Shown piece by piece: positions 10,404-20,544 of a DNA stretch of 64,000 nucleotides. The notes under the pieces were generated by a model, which ran no database searches, had not been told where the DNA came from, and saw only the letters and a list, made by a program, of their open reading frames with translations. Within the stretch, counting starts at the first letter, position 1; each line of letters starts with the position of its first letter. Origin of the DNA: Paguma larvata (lineage: Eukaryota > Chordata > Mammalia > Carnivora > Viverridae); assembly GCA_030068075.1 (NCBI GenBank), contig CM057844.1:2790001-2854000 (forward strand). Direction: 5' to 3'. A program made the translations under genes and the position numbers.

Positions 10404-10496
10404 AGGGGCACCTGGCTCAGTTGGTAGAGCACGAGACTCTTGATCTCAGAGTTGCGAGTTCAAGCCCCACATTGGGCATAGAGCTTATTTAAAAAA
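10404..10496 (+). mobile_element. tRNA-like short Can-SINE
   Basis: 'GGGCACCTGGCTCAGTTGGT' and AGTTGCGAGTTCAAGCCCC are close to tRNA A and B boxes. They are followed by 'ATTGGGCATAGAGCTTATTT' and poly(A). Unlike the majority SINEC here, it lacks the CT-rich second half; this matches an older Can-SINE subtype. Its upstream TSD (GTTGGCGGGTGGAAGG, 10391-10406) pairs with CTGGTGTGTGGAAGG at 11489-11504. The L1 at 10497-11488 therefore sits inside this SINE's tail. Confidence 0.75.
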
Positions 10497-10939
10497 ACTG
10501 TCTTGATGACTACCGCTTTGTAGTAGAGGTTGAAGTCTGGGATCGTGATGCCTCTCACCTTGCTTTTGTTCTTCAGTATTACTTTGGCTATTCGGGGTCT
10601 TTTGTGGTTCCATACAAATTTTAGGATTGTTTGCTCTAGCTTTGAGAAGAATGCTGGTGCAATTTTGATTGGGATTGCATTGAATGTGTAGATTGCTTTG
10701 GGTAGTATTGCCATTTTGACGATATTTATTCTTCCAATCCATGAGTATGGGATGTTTTCCCATTTCCTTGTGTCTTCCTCAATTTCCTTCATAAGTTTTT
10801 TATAGTTTTCAGTGAAGAGGTCTTTTACATCTTTGGTTAGGTTTATTCCTAGATATTTGATGGGTTTTGGTGCGATTGTGAAGGGAATTAGCTTCTTTAT
10901 TTCTCTTTCTGCTGCTTCATTGATGGTGTATATGAATGC
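10497..10939 (-). pseudogene. L1 ORF2 fragment, reverse-transcriptase C-terminal part (inverted)
   Basis: Read on the minus strand, about 148 codons are open and clearly L1 ORF2p. Recognisable blocks are [40 protein letters not shown] and [20 protein letters not shown], ending near [19 protein letters not shown]. This is the thumb/post-RT region. It has no start codon and no endonuclease domain, and it is cut off at both insertion seams. The lack of stops indicates a recent insertion. Confidence 0.9.
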
Positions 10940-11238
10940 CACCAAGAGATCCAGGACTGCTGATGCATAGGGGCACGCGTACCCCAATGTTCATAGCAGC
11001 ACTTTCGACAATAGCCAAATCATGGAAAGAGACTAAGTGTCCATCAACTGATGAATGGATAAAGAAGATGTGGTATATATATACAATGGAATACTATGCA
11101 GCAATGAGAAAGAATGAAATCTGGCCATGTGTGGCAACATGGATGGAACTGGAGGATATTATGCTGAGTGAAATAAGTCAGGCAGAGAAAGACAGATGTC
11201 ATATGTTCCCACGCATAGGTAGGCTTTGGAAGATCTAG
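10940..11238 (+). pseudogene. L1 ORF2 C-terminal fragment
   Basis: An open frame of about 100 codons holds the ORF2p C-terminus: [20 protein letters not shown], 'DEWIKKMWYIYTMEYYAAMR', MLSEISQAEKDRCHMFPRIG and a stop. It is preceded directly by the inverted block, so it has no native upstream sequence. Its ATG at 10936 belongs to the junction and is not an L1 start. Confidence 0.9.
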
Positions 11239-11529
11239 CAGAGAACCAGGGGGAAGAGGAAGAGGGGAAGGGGGGAAAAAGCCACAGAGAGGAAGGAAGA
11301 CATGACATGAGAGACTCTCAAAGAATAAGAAAGAACTAAGGGGAGAGATGGGTGTGGAAGGGGGGAGAGTGGGTGATGGGCACAGAGGAAGGCACTCATT
11401 GGATTGAGCACTTGGTGTTGTATAGAAACCAATTTGACAATAAATTATTTAAAAAAATAAAAAATAAAAATAAAAATTAAAAAAAAAACTGGTGTGTGGA
11501 AGGGGAAACTAGGAACTGTTGAGAGAAGA

Positions 11530-12210
11530 GAGTGGTGACCACTCCCTTCAACCAAGGGTGGAAACTCAAATCAGCAAGATGAGGACAAGCTGATGTCATA
11601 TAACACCCAAGAGGATACCTTGAAAGGAACACCAAGCATGTCTGTGTCATTAATGCCCAGAATAACCTGAATCAGTCCATTAGGAAACATAAGGCAGACC
11701 TACACTGAAGGTCATTCTTCAAAATAACTGACTGTATATTTTTTAAAACATCAAGGTCAAGAACACCATGTAAGGCTGAGGGGCTGTTTCAAATTGAGGA
11801 GGCTCAAGAGAATTGACAAATGTGGTTCTGAATTGGATGTTGGGTGAGGGGGAAAGAACTAGCACAGGCATCACTGGGCAGCTGATGACATTCAATGTGG
11901 CCTGTAGATTTGCTAATAGTATTGCTCAATATTAAATAATCTGATATTGATTATTATACTGTGGTTATGTAAGAGAGTATCCTTGTTCTTAAGAAAACAC
12001 AAGTAGAATATTTAGGGAGTAGGTAAGCAGGAGTCTATAACTCACCCTAAATGGCTTAGACAGAGAGAAGAAGAGAGTCTGAGAGACTGATAATGGGGGA
12101 AAATGTAAGCAATTGATGAATCTCCAGAAAGAGTATATGGGAGTTTTCTGATCAATTCTTACAACTTTTCCGTGGACACTTAATTTAAAAAGAAAAGTGT
12201 GTATAAATAA
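11530..12210 (+). mobile_element. Old interspersed repeat, copy 1 (family unresolved)
   Basis: Blocks in order: GGCAGACCTACACTGAAGGT, CATCAAGGTCAAGAACACC, 'GTAGATTTGCTAATAGTATT', TATACTGTGGTTATGTAAGA, GTCCTTGTTCTT-like, GATGAATCTCCAGAAAGAG, 'ATATGGGAGTTTTCTGATC' and 'CAACTTTTCCGTGG'. The same order recurs at 55420-56100. It is a widespread eutherian repeat with an A-rich 3' end; I cannot assign a name. Confidence 0.55.
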
Positions 12211-13370
12211 ATAGAAGGAGTATTCAAGTTGCTATCATTGTTTTTCTCCCAAATATACTGTCATAAGTATTAACTCTCCTTGAAATCAGAGAAGAACAAA
12301 TGAAATGATAAAGATGACTCTTTCTTTTCATACATACTCCAACTGTGGCTTTCTTTTCTTTCTGCTGGCTAAAAGTGTCCATGTCTACTTCTCTAAAGGA
12401 TCTGCGGTAGCGTAGAGCCAGACACACAGGTAAACTCTCACCAAATAAGAAGATAACTTAACTCATGCGAATGTAGATGAAAGCATTTGTTCTTTTTGCC
12501 CCCCTTATTCTTGGAAGCCGGAATTTTTCCCGATCCTACACTACTGGTTATGTCTATTCCACATGCACAATTAGCCTGTTTCCAGGAGAACTTCACTATC
12601 ACAAGGTCACTCTTTCCGCTTCCCTCTGTATGCTCCTCACACCTGTTATGTGAGAATACCAGGTTTTTGAGGAGGCACTAAAGTACCTTCCTTTTGCTTT
12701 TCCTGCCTTGCTAAGCATCTCCATGATATTATGGAGATAATTATCTTTTCTGGTATTTTTAGCATTGTTACCATGTGAAGATCTAGACAATACTTGGCAG
12801 ATGCCAAATCCCCGATAATTACTGTTATTTTAAGGATCTTCCTCCTCTTCAAACATGGTTACCAAGATAACGCACACAGGTCACAGATGTCCTCACTACA
12901 ATGAGCTTGGTTTCTGAATGTATAAACAGTGTAATATGCAAGTCTCTGGATTAGCTTGAAGCGCTGTGGGGTGAAGTCAGAAAGGCAAAACCCTGCCAGG
13001 GGTGGCAAATGTGCTGAGGCTTTCCTTACAAACAATTGGTGGCAAGTCTGGAGGAAATTCCTCCAGCAAAGCCCATTACTGAGCAGAGACGCCCAGTCCT
13101 CCTCTTAAAGGGCCACCTCGAGGCTAATGCCAGCCCATGCCTGACTTCTTTTATGTATGCTTCTTTGTTTTGTGATGTATGTTTATTCCTTCTTTACAAG
13201 TTGTTGGAAATAACACAGTTTATTTTTGAGTGTTTGTGGTAACTTTCCAGATCTCTGTGCCCATGCTTAAGGGAAGGTTCCAAATAGTGATGGCTGCAAA
13301 ACATACTCTACTTAATAGGTCAATCATAAAACAAGACCTTTGTGTCATAAAAGAGCTGTTTTGGCTATGT
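12211..13370. other. Unique non-coding DNA
   Basis: No exon or repeat recognised. Frames of 62-68 codons on both strands overlap and lack domains. Confidence 0.5.
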
Positions 13371-13462
13371 TTGGCCTATAGCACGTGGGCTATAGTGTCC
13401 ATAGCGCATAGTGCCTATAGTACATCCATTTAATAAATACCTGTTGAATAGATAAATAAGAA
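13371..13462 (+). mobile_element. L2 3' terminus
   Basis: 'CATAGCGCATAGTGCCTATAG' and 'CATTTAATAAATACCTGTTG' followed by AATAGATAAATAAG match the very end of LINE-2 ('agcacagtgcctggcacatagtaggtgctcaataaatgtttgttgaatgaat'). Only the last ~90 bp are preserved. Confidence 0.55.
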
Positions 13463-13945
13463 CTCTTCCTAGCCACATTTCTTTTGGGGAGTGGCAGTTC
13501 CTGGATTACCCAGAGTAGCAGGGACCTCTGCAACCTTCTAGGTCAAATAAAAGGGGTCCACGGAGCCACAGCTTTGCCATTGGCTGGGAGCTTGTCTGGA
13601 ACGTAGAACCTTCAGGCCCCAGCCTGGAACTTCTGAGTCAGAATTGGATCCCCAGGGCAGTTGAGCTCCATCCAGTGAAGGATGCGGGTGCACCTGCCAA
13701 CTCCCACCTGCAGTCGTGAGGGGAGGAGGCGGCAGGGCTTACGGAAAGGCTGGGTAAGGAGTAGGCTGGACACAGGGCTAGCAGCCACTCCTCCAAAAGG
13801 TATGTTAAAAGTGCTGCGCATCTTAAATATACTTGAGAAGGATGTTATTTAAAGGGGGCTTGTGTAAATCTTGTTTTCTGGTGGAAGGAGGAGAAATGTG
13901 CACTGACTGCAGCCTGAATCTGCTCTGAACACCCCACTAGGTGTT
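13463..13945. other. Unique non-coding DNA
   Basis: Nothing recognised. GC-rich patch at 13610-13760 but few CpGs. Confidence 0.5.
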
Positions 13946-13990
13946 CCTGTGTGTATGTGATGTACATGTGTGTACATGTGTGTACATGTG
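13946..13990 (+). repeat. TGTGTACA-type minisatellite
   Basis: Three imperfect units around GTGTGTACATGTGTGTACAT. Confidence 0.7.
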
Positions 13991-14018
13991 GATACTAGTA
14001 CACAAAGCTATGCATATA

Positions 14019-14370
14019 CAGTTGACCCTTGAATAACATGGGTCTGAACCACACGGGTCCACTTACATGTGGATGTTTTCCAATAAATATTGTCCAGCTC
14101 TGTAAATAAATCTTCTCTTCCTTATGACTTTCATGATAACAATTTATTTTTTCTTATTTCCTCTGTTGTAAGAACACGGTGTATTATATATATATATATA
14201 TTTATATATATATAAAATACACAAAATATGTGTTAATCAAATGTTTTGTTATCAGTGAGACTTCTGGGCAACAGTAGTTAAATTTTGGGGGGAATCAAAA
14301 GTTACACTTGGATTTTTTACTATGCTGGGGGTCAGCACCCCTAACCCCCATGTTGTTCAAGAATCAGCCA
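14019..14370 (+). mobile_element. MER2/Tigger DNA transposon (non-autonomous), complete
   Basis: Starts CAGTTGACCCTTGAATAACA and ends in the inverted terminal repeat CCCCCATGTTGTTCAAGAAT + CAGCCA. It is flanked by TA on both sides (14017-14018 and 14371-14372), the target preference of the Tc1/mariner-pogo group. Interior motifs CCAATAAATATTGTCCAGC, 'AAATATGTGTTAATCAAATG' and 'TGGGGGTCAGCACCCCTAAC' agree with MER2. An (AT)n microsatellite at 14183-14215 has grown inside it. No transposase is encoded. Confidence 0.85.
14183..14215. repeat. (TA)n microsatellite inside MER2
   Basis: Alternating TA with one T interruption, within an AT-rich part of the Tigger element. Confidence 0.85.
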
Positions 14371-14372
14371 TA

Positions 14373-14890
14373 TAAAAGTGTGAATTTGTGCGTATACATG
14401 TGTATGTACATATGGATCTCTTTTCTTCTCATAATCAGGGCATTTGGCTACTAATCCCACTTTATAGATTAAGCAGGTGATGCTTGGGTTCTGGGGAGTC
14501 AGCAAGTGCATGTAAGGAGTGAGGGAGGGACTTGTAGGAAGGTCTGACTTCTTTCAAACCCATGCCTCTCTGGCTCTACCTTACTTCCTCCTTTTTGCAT
14601 AAAATAAGGAATCCTTTTCTGATCCCAAGCTCTTCGCAATTTGTTCTGATCATTGGATTGTATGTATGAGTGTGTGCGGGGCGGGGGTTCCAGTTACCAC
14701 TGCTGTGTTATAAAACACCTGAGCTGACAAATGTCACATTTACTAGAAAAATCAAACGACACCAGGTTCAATCTGGGTTCCCGACAAAGGATCCAAGCAG
14801 AGACCAAGCCAAGGTGTGGCAAGGCATAGTGAGACCTGGTCAATGGTCCTTCCTCCCCATCTTCCCTGTGCTCCGCAAGCTCACCATTCA
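14373..14890. other. Unique non-coding DNA
   Basis: Nothing recognised; overlapping frames on both strands at 14670-14930 run into the neighbouring MIR and are not supported. Confidence 0.5.
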
Positions 14891-15015
14891 CTCTCTCTGC
14901 CTCAGTTTCCACATTTGCAAAGTGAGTTAATAGTAGAAATGGCTCCTATTATTACTATCAAATAGTATCAATACCAAATATGGTAAATATCAAAGGAGAT
15001 AATGCATATACTCCT
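14891..15015 (-). mobile_element. MIR SINE
   Basis: Reverse-oriented MIR: 'CTCTGCCTCAGTTTCCACAT', 'TGCAAAGTGAGTTAATAGTA', then 'AAAGGAGATAATGCATAT'. Confidence 0.75.
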
Positions 15016-15056
15016 TCTAATTGAAATAAGTCTTCTTTAAAAAGTACCAAGTGCCT

Positions 15057-15258
15057 GGCTCAGTTGGTTAAACGGCCGACTTCAGCTCAGGTCATGATCT
15101 CACGGTCTGTGGGTTCGAGCACCATGTCGGGCTCTGTGCTGATGGCTCATCAGAGCCTGGAGCCTTCTTCGGATTCTGTACCTCCCTCTCTCTCTGCCCT
15201 TCCCCTGCTCACACTCTGTCCCTATGTCTCTCAAAAATAAATAAAGGTTAAAAAAAAC
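15057..15258 (+). mobile_element. SINEC, plus, with perfect 20-bp TSD
   Basis: The SINE runs from the head (GGCTCAGTTGGTTAAACGGC) through GGGCTCTGTGCTGATGGCTC and CTCTCTCTGCCCTTCCCCTG to the AATAAATAAAGG tail. The flanking duplication TTAAAAAGTACCAAGTGCCT at 15037-15056 and 15259-15278 is identical, which suggests a relatively recent insertion. The last four TSD bases also fit the SINE head, so the left boundary is uncertain by about 4 bp. Confidence 0.95.
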
Positions 15259-15278
15259 TTAAAAAGTACCAAGTGCCT

Positions 15279-16234
15279 TTTCATTGGTCACAAAGAAGTT
15301 TCTAGTTGTCGCAATGTTCAGGCCTTGAGAAATGGGGACTTGTAAATATTTAAATAAACTCTGATTTTGTGTTTCTTCTTTTGAAATCTAACAACCAACA
15401 TGGCCAGACAATTTTTTTCAAAAAAAAAAACAACCTATGCTTATGACTTGCTGGATTAAAAAAATAAATAAATAAAAAGATGCAGAGGTTTTTTTCAGAG
15501 TTCTTGAACCAAACCAAATTCTTGCACCCCTGAGTCTGTATTGCATTCCTCAAACCCCTGCGTGGGAAGAAGTTTGCAGCTGCTCAGCAGGGCTCACTGT
15601 AGTTAGCTGGCACTTGGGCAGTGCTCTGCACAGCATGCCCCTCTGGCTGCTTCTCTGCCCAAGTAGGGAAGCAGGCATGGAGAGAGTGGGTGTGTTGTCC
15701 AGGATGCAACCTGGGCGAGCTGCTGTGAGCGTCTGCACTGGCAGCCATTGAGTGTTACTCTCGGTGAGGCACCCTGATCCTTGTGCAGCAGTTCTATTTA
15801 AATATGACTACGGTAGCTGGGGCAAGCCTACAGGTGCCAGGACACTTCAGACCAGAGGTGACTTGCCTTCTTTCACAGCCCATGGCCAGTGACTTATGGG
15901 GGCAGATACAAGAGGCTGGCTTCCTCTGCCTCCAGGAGAGACCTGCTTTGGGTACCAGACATGCTCCAGAGCTCTCCATAGGATCAAGCTGAAGCTGGTC
16001 TTCTGCTGCTACCATATACTCACTTAGCTTTCCTCTTCTCCACACTTTGCCCATCTCTGACTTTCTCCTTATCCTAGACAAGCCAGAATACCTTTCCAGT
16101 CTCTGCTTCTAGAAATTGAGCCACTAGCACTGTCCCTTACAAAAACTGGACACTAGAACAGTGCCCCTATAGTGCTATGTGTGATCCCAGAGCACCGAGC
16201 CCAAGGAGCAAACCACCAACAACCTCCCGGATAC
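15279..16234. other. Unique non-coding DNA
   Basis: Contains short A-runs (15420-15431, 15459-15479). Overlapping small frames on both strands, no domain. Confidence 0.5.
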
Positions 16235-16416
16235 GGCTGCCAGACAAAATACAGGGCATCCTGTTCAATTTGGATTCTGGGTAAACAACGAACAATGTTT
16301 CAGTATAAGTAAGCCCCAAGCATTCATGGGATGTACTTACATTAAAAAAGGGTTTCTTACTTATTTGAACTAATTTAACTGGGCATCTTGTATTTTTATT
16401 TGTTAAATATGACAAG
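16235..16416. mobile_element. Palindromic DNA-transposon-like repeat (MITE), copy 1
   Basis: The left arm reads GCTGCCAGACAAAATACAGG / CCTGTTCAATTTGGATTC / GGGTAAACAACG. The right arm reads 'GAACTAATTTAACTGGGCAT / CTTGTATTTTTATTTGTTAA'. The arms are inverted copies of each other around a centre near 'GTATAAGTAAGCCCC...GGGATGTACTTAC'. A second copy at 52141-52614 is split by a SINE. The structure suggests a non-autonomous DNA transposon; I do not assign a name. Confidence 0.65.
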
Positions 16417-16514
16417 TCTCTTTTGCGTCTCTTTTGAACTTGAAGGAGAACTTGAGAACGAATGCATTTTTCACCAGCCAGCTTCATCCCATGATTAATA
16501 ATTGCAATAGTAGT
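16417..16514. other. Short unique spacer
   Basis: Spacer between the palindromic repeat and the MIR. Nothing recognised. Confidence 0.5.
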
Positions 16515-16645
16515 GCTTATAATACAGGTAAGGAAACCGAGGCACTCAGAGGAGAAGCGACATGTCCAAGGCCACACAGCTGGTAAGTACAGTGGGGTGG
16601 GCCCCAAACTCAGACCATCAAGGGTTGACGCTTTTAACCATTGCA
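16515..16645 (+). mobile_element. MIR SINE
   Basis: 'ACAGGTAAGGAAACCGAGGC', 'CATGTCCAAGGCCACACAGC', 'TGGTAAGTACAGTGGGGTG', then 'CAAACTCAGACCATC' and 'TTTTAACCATTGCACC': one of the best-preserved MIR cores in the window. The long minus-strand frame at 16167-16646 crosses this and the palindromic repeat and is not a gene. Confidence 0.85.
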
Positions 16646-16851
16646 CCAGTTAAGCCAATGAGCAGACTCTTAGAAAACCATTGGATAGCACAAGTTTTCC
16701 CAAAAAGTAGAATAATTTCCTGACCAAGGCCTAAGGAGCTTTTTGGAACAAGTGGGAACAGACAGGGAAGGAATAAATAGATGATTCATACTTTCCCTAA
16801 CATGACCTGTTTCCCCTCCTGCTCCTGCCCACATTCAAAAGCCTAAAACCT

Positions 16852-17065
16852 GGAGCTCTTAGGTGGCTCAGTCGGTTAAGCGTCCCAATCTTGATTTCAG
16901 CTCAGGTCATGCTCTCATGGTTATGAGATCGAACCCTGCATCGGGCTTTGCACTGAGCATGGAGTTTACTTGGGGATTTTCTCTCTCCCTCTCTCTGCCT
17001 CTCCTCCACTCACATGCATACTCACTCACTCACTCTCTCTCTTTCACAAAATAAATAAACATTTT
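16852..17065 (+). mobile_element. SINEC, plus (first of an inverted pair)
   Basis: Head AGGTGGCTCAGTCGGTTAAG, core 'CATCGGGCTTTGCACTGAGC', CT-rich tract with (CACT)n at 17024-17035, and an AATAAATAAACATTTTT tail. A second SINE in opposite orientation has inserted at the end of this tail. Confidence 0.92.
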
Positions 17066-17251
17066 TATTTTTTTTAAATGTCCATTTGTTTATTTATTTA
17101 TTTATTCGAGACAGAGAGAGACGGAGCATGAGCTGGGGAGGGGCAGAGAGAGAGGGATACACAGAATCTAAAGCAGGCTCCAGAACCCACAATGAGATCA
17201 TGACCTGATTCGAAGTTGGACACTTAATTGACTGAACCACTCAGGCACCCC
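17066..17251 (-). mobile_element. SINEC, minus, inserted in the tail of the preceding SINE
   Basis: T-rich arm, GAGACAGAGAGAGACGGAGC, AAGCAGGCTCCAGAACCCAC and a head ending 'CCACTCAGGCACCCC'. The TSD AATAAATAAACATTTT at 17050-17065 and 17252-17267 is taken directly from the first SINE's tail, which proves nesting. About 20 bp of the middle are missing compared with full-length copies. Confidence 0.93.
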
Positions 17252-17267
17252 AATAAATAAACATTTT

Positions 17268-17417
17268 AAAAAGTCAGAAAGTGGACTAGATATGAAGCTG
17301 GTAAGGATACTGGCTAAAATGGAATATACTGGTATTTATAAGAAGCTTAGGTTGCAAAATTAACCAAGAGGCATCAGAAAGAAGCACCAGGCTACATGAT
17401 AAATACCCAGGGCTGCG
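17268..17417. other. Short unique spacer
   Basis: Nothing recognised. Confidence 0.5.
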
Positions 17418-17740
17418 AAGTCCAATACGGGAGCCACCGCCCCGTGTGGCATTGAGCTCTTGAAGTGTGGCCAGGTGGATCTGAGATGTGCTGTATGTGT
17501 AAAATGCAGTCTGGATTTCAAAACTCTTAGTATGCATTTACAAAATGTAAATTGTGTCCTTAAAATTTTTCATAGCCACTATATGCTCTAACAATATTTG
17601 GGATATATTGGTAAATTTATTATTTATTAATATCTTTATTAATATTTATATATATATATATAAATCAAGCGAATCTGTTTCTTTTTACCTTTTAAAATAC
17701 AGCTACTGAAATATTTAAAGTCATGCTTGCATCTGTTGAA
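17418..17740 (-). mobile_element. Ancient MER-type DNA transposon, copy 2
   Basis: Same family as 4262-4545. It starts at 'GCGAAGTCCAATACGGGAGC', with 'GCATTGAGCTCTTGAAGTGT', 'GAGATGTGCTGTATGTGTAA', 'TTTCAAAACTCTTAGTATGC' and 'GTTTCTTTTTACC'. A (TA)n microsatellite sits at about 17645-17662. Confidence 0.65.
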
Positions 17741-18399
17741 GGGAGATGAATAAAATAGAAAAAGAAACAACCCTCCAGTGTTGAGGAAAATGATCCTACG
17801 AATGGGATATACCTTCCAGTGGGGTCTTTCTTGACTTAAGTCTAGATTTTACTGTCTGCTTTTCATTTCTCCCAACAAGAAACAAGAAGCATGTAGTCAG
17901 GTGGAAAATGAAATCTGTGGACTGGCCTGGGCATGCAGAGGTCTCCTGCGAGGACAGCCCGAGGCAGGAAACGACATGGGTTCCTTAGGGCACGATGTTG
18001 AATCATCAGGGCATTGGGGGAGGGGAGCTCTGTTCACTGAGCAGAAGGCATGGGAAGATGCCATCTTTTATGGAAGGTGCCAAGTTATGGGGCCTTCGGA
18101 TTAGGATTGCCCCTCAGTGGACATCATTCCTGAATGTCAGGACCAGGATGTCAGCAGCCCTCCTACCTCCTTGGTCTGGTTCATCTGTCCTGCCTCACAC
18201 TTTTTACCGGCATTTGAGACTCTGCTTCTCTCTGCAAACTTTCACTTCAACTCATGCTCTTGCTGGAAACACGGCTCTGACTTGTTTTTTCTCTCCCCTC
18301 TAAATAGGATTACTGCTATCCTTTTCAGTGAGGGTGTTCATCTTCATCCCCCCAGTGAATCATGGATGGTGATCTTCCAGGACAGCGAGAAACGCTGCA
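17741..18399. other. Unique non-coding DNA
   Basis: Plus-strand frames of 67-102 codons at 17901-18419 overlap in all three frames without domain content. Part near 18170-18300 may be degraded L2, but this is not clear. Confidence 0.45.
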
Positions 18400-18795
18400 A
18401 TAGACAGCAGTTGGACTGAATTCTATCTCTTTGCATGAGATCCAGGAGTTCATGTCCTTGTCTCTGTCTCTTACTTCTGGTCACCCCTCAAACCCTACAC
18501 TGGGTGCAAACGATTAGTACTGCCCTCTTCGCCCAGCGTTTCATACCATCTGTTAGGACACTGTTCCCACCAGCAGGAATGGCCTTCCCCCTCTGATAAA
18601 TCCTGCTCAGCATCCCTCAAGACCCAAATTAAGAACCAGGTGTTTCTGCTTCTGTGACTGTCCCAAACACTGTCTCTTCCAGCAGACAATTTCCTTTTAG
18701 TGTTAATGCCCCTGCCCCTGACACACACCTGTATGGAGCTGTTTAATTGCAATTAGATTCCTAAGTCAGCACTTCTTTAACAGGCATATGAACCC
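18400..18795 (+). mobile_element. LINE-2 fragment
   Basis: Characteristic L2 3' blocks: 'CCAGCAGGAATGGCCTTCCC', 'CATCCCTCAAGACCCAAATT', 'GTTTCTGCTTCTGTGACTG' and 'GTATGGAGCTGTTTAATTGC'. L2 is an ancient non-LTR element, long inactive. Confidence 0.6.
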
Positions 18796-18797
18796 TT

Positions 18798-18998
18798 GGG
18801 GAACCTAGGTGGCTCAGTCAGTTAAGTGTCCCACTTCAGTGCAGGTCGTGATCTCATAGCTCGTGGGTTCGAGTCTGTGTAGGGCTCTGTGCTGACAGTT
18901 TAAAGCCTGGAGCCTGCTTTGGATTCTGTGTCTCCCTCTCTCTGCCCTTCCCCCACTAATTCTCTCTCTCTCTTTCAAAAATAAATAAACATAAAAAA
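18798..18998 (+). mobile_element. SINEC, plus
   Basis: GGGGAACCTAGGTGGCTCAG head, 'GGGCTCTGTGCTGACAGTTT' core, CTCCCTCTCTCTGCCCTTCC tract and 'AATAAATAAACATAAAAAA' tail. No clear TSD, so the copy is older than its neighbours. Confidence 0.9.
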
Positions 18999-19964
18999 TG
19001 GTTCAGCCTGAGACTGCATTTCTCATGAGTTCTGGGGGAGCTGATATTGCTGGTCCATGGGCTGTATCTGGATTAGCAGTAGTTTCTGTGACTTCCTTGT
19101 CTTCTCATCTAGATATCTAGAAGCTATATAGATAGGATATCTAGAGGGAGACATGTCTGTCTGATTTAACTTTATAGCCTCTGCCCTGCCTGAACCAGTA
19201 CAGGACACATCTCACAGGCTCATGTATCAGCGGGTTTAAATTATACTAGTGCAGCCCCATGTTCCTTTAAGCCTCTCCACTAGGATGTTATTGGCATGCA
19301 GATGGAGGGAGGATTTGTATCCATGTTCTTGGATCTGGTAGCGCGGAGCTCCATGCAAGGTGCATCACATACCTTGTCTCCTTTCTCTTTGATGCTACCC
19401 CATAAGGACACCCTGCCTCTCAGACAATGAAATGTGGAGGCATTAAGCAACACAGGAACGAGCTGGTTGGTAAGCAGCGGAGTTTCAGTGTGGTCTTGTA
19501 GATCAGATGCCGGTCACCACTGTGTTGCCATAAGGAAGAGACTCACTCTTGCCCAGGGACCTGTAGGAGTCCATAGCATCAGCTTGTACCAATGACTGTC
19601 CAGTTAAGGAGGTTTTACATCTTTCCTCTAAGTACTTTGTAGAATGTTCTCTGCACATCTTGAGAAAGTCATACGTTGCCTTTCCGTGTGAACTCAGCTT
19701 ATTTCACTCCCTGGGATTAATCTCTGTTTTGCTTCCACTTGAAACTAGAGAGGAGGAACCACAGCCCTATGTCCCTGAGCTCTGTTCCATGGGGACTTGC
19801 TGACACTCCCTCCCCATCCCCATCTCTAAGCACCTCCCTTCACTTTGTGGCCCATGTACAACTTGGCTTATACCAATGGCTGTCTTGCAATCACTGCTGA
19901 GCCAAGGCAACCGTGTCACTGCCTAAGGACTGAGAATTGGGGCTTCAGAGCCCAACTGAATAAG
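18999..19964. other. Unique non-coding DNA
   Basis: No exon or repeat recognised. Only one frame above 60 codons (minus, 19023-19208), with no domain. Confidence 0.5.
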
Positions 19965-20130
19965 GTTTGACTCCTGGCTATGACGTTTACTTACTAGTCA
20001 CTAGTGTGACCTTGATCTTGAAGCCATCATTTACCTTCTTTGAGCCTGGGTTTCTTATTTGGTAAAATGGGAATGATTATTAAGCCACCACCCTCCTCAA
20101 GGGTGCTGTAAGGCTGAATTGAAGAGTGTA
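19965..20130 (-). mobile_element. MIR SINE
   Basis: Reverse-oriented MIR: 'ACTCCTGGCTATGACG', 'TAGTGTGACCTTGATCTTG', 'GAGCCTGGGTTTCTTATTTG', 'TAAAATGGGAATGATTATTA' and 'GGGTGCTGTAAGGCTGAATT'. Confidence 0.8.
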
Positions 20131-20544
20131 TTTATGTTCTCGGCAGGGTCCCACAGAAAGTTCTGGAAGGGAATCAGTACTTGAAAGAAGGGAATGGTAC
20201 AGTATTGTTCAGGCTTCTAGTTGAGGGCAGGCCCCAGTTTGTGCCATTCTGCGAGGCTAACACTGCAATAGACGATTTGCCTCTTTACCGGCTTAAAGAG
20301 CCAGGATCAGAGTTCAACGTCACTGCAGCTGCTGGAGCCCTAGAGTCTTAAGAAGGAGAGTCTGGGTTAGGGGGTTGCGGGGGAATCCACATTCTGTTTA
20401 TGGCTCTACTGCCTCTCAGCTGAGGCCTAAACTGCAAGCTGAAGCAGCCCAACTAAGGCTCAGGATGCTGAGCTGAGATCTATTCTCCTGTCAGGAAACG
20501 AGGCTTTTCAGTTACAGCCCAAATGAGTTATCTTCATGCAAAAA
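20131..20544. other. Unique non-coding DNA
   Basis: Nothing recognised. Confidence 0.5.

Larger units (their letters stand above)
10497..11488 (+). mobile_element. Young LINE-1 with 5' inversion (twin priming)
   Basis: The 3' part (10940-11488) is a plus-strand L1: the end of ORF2, the 3' UTR (GAGAGACTCTCAAAGAAT, 'CACTTGGTGTTGTATAGAAA') and an A-rich tail. The 5' part (10497-10939) is the ORF2 reverse-transcriptase region in the opposite orientation. The L1 sequence that should lie between the two parts is missing. This arrangement is the signature of twin priming during target-primed reverse transcription. The copy cannot be mobile. Confidence 0.92.

Noticed and set aside
10411..10475. tRNA gene
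   Set aside because: A and B box-like sequences belong to a SINE head; no cloverleaf with acceptor stem, and a SINE tail follows.
16167..16646. 159-codon minus-strand open frame
   Set aside because: It runs through a palindromic repeat and a MIR SINE, so it is a chance frame in repeat DNA.
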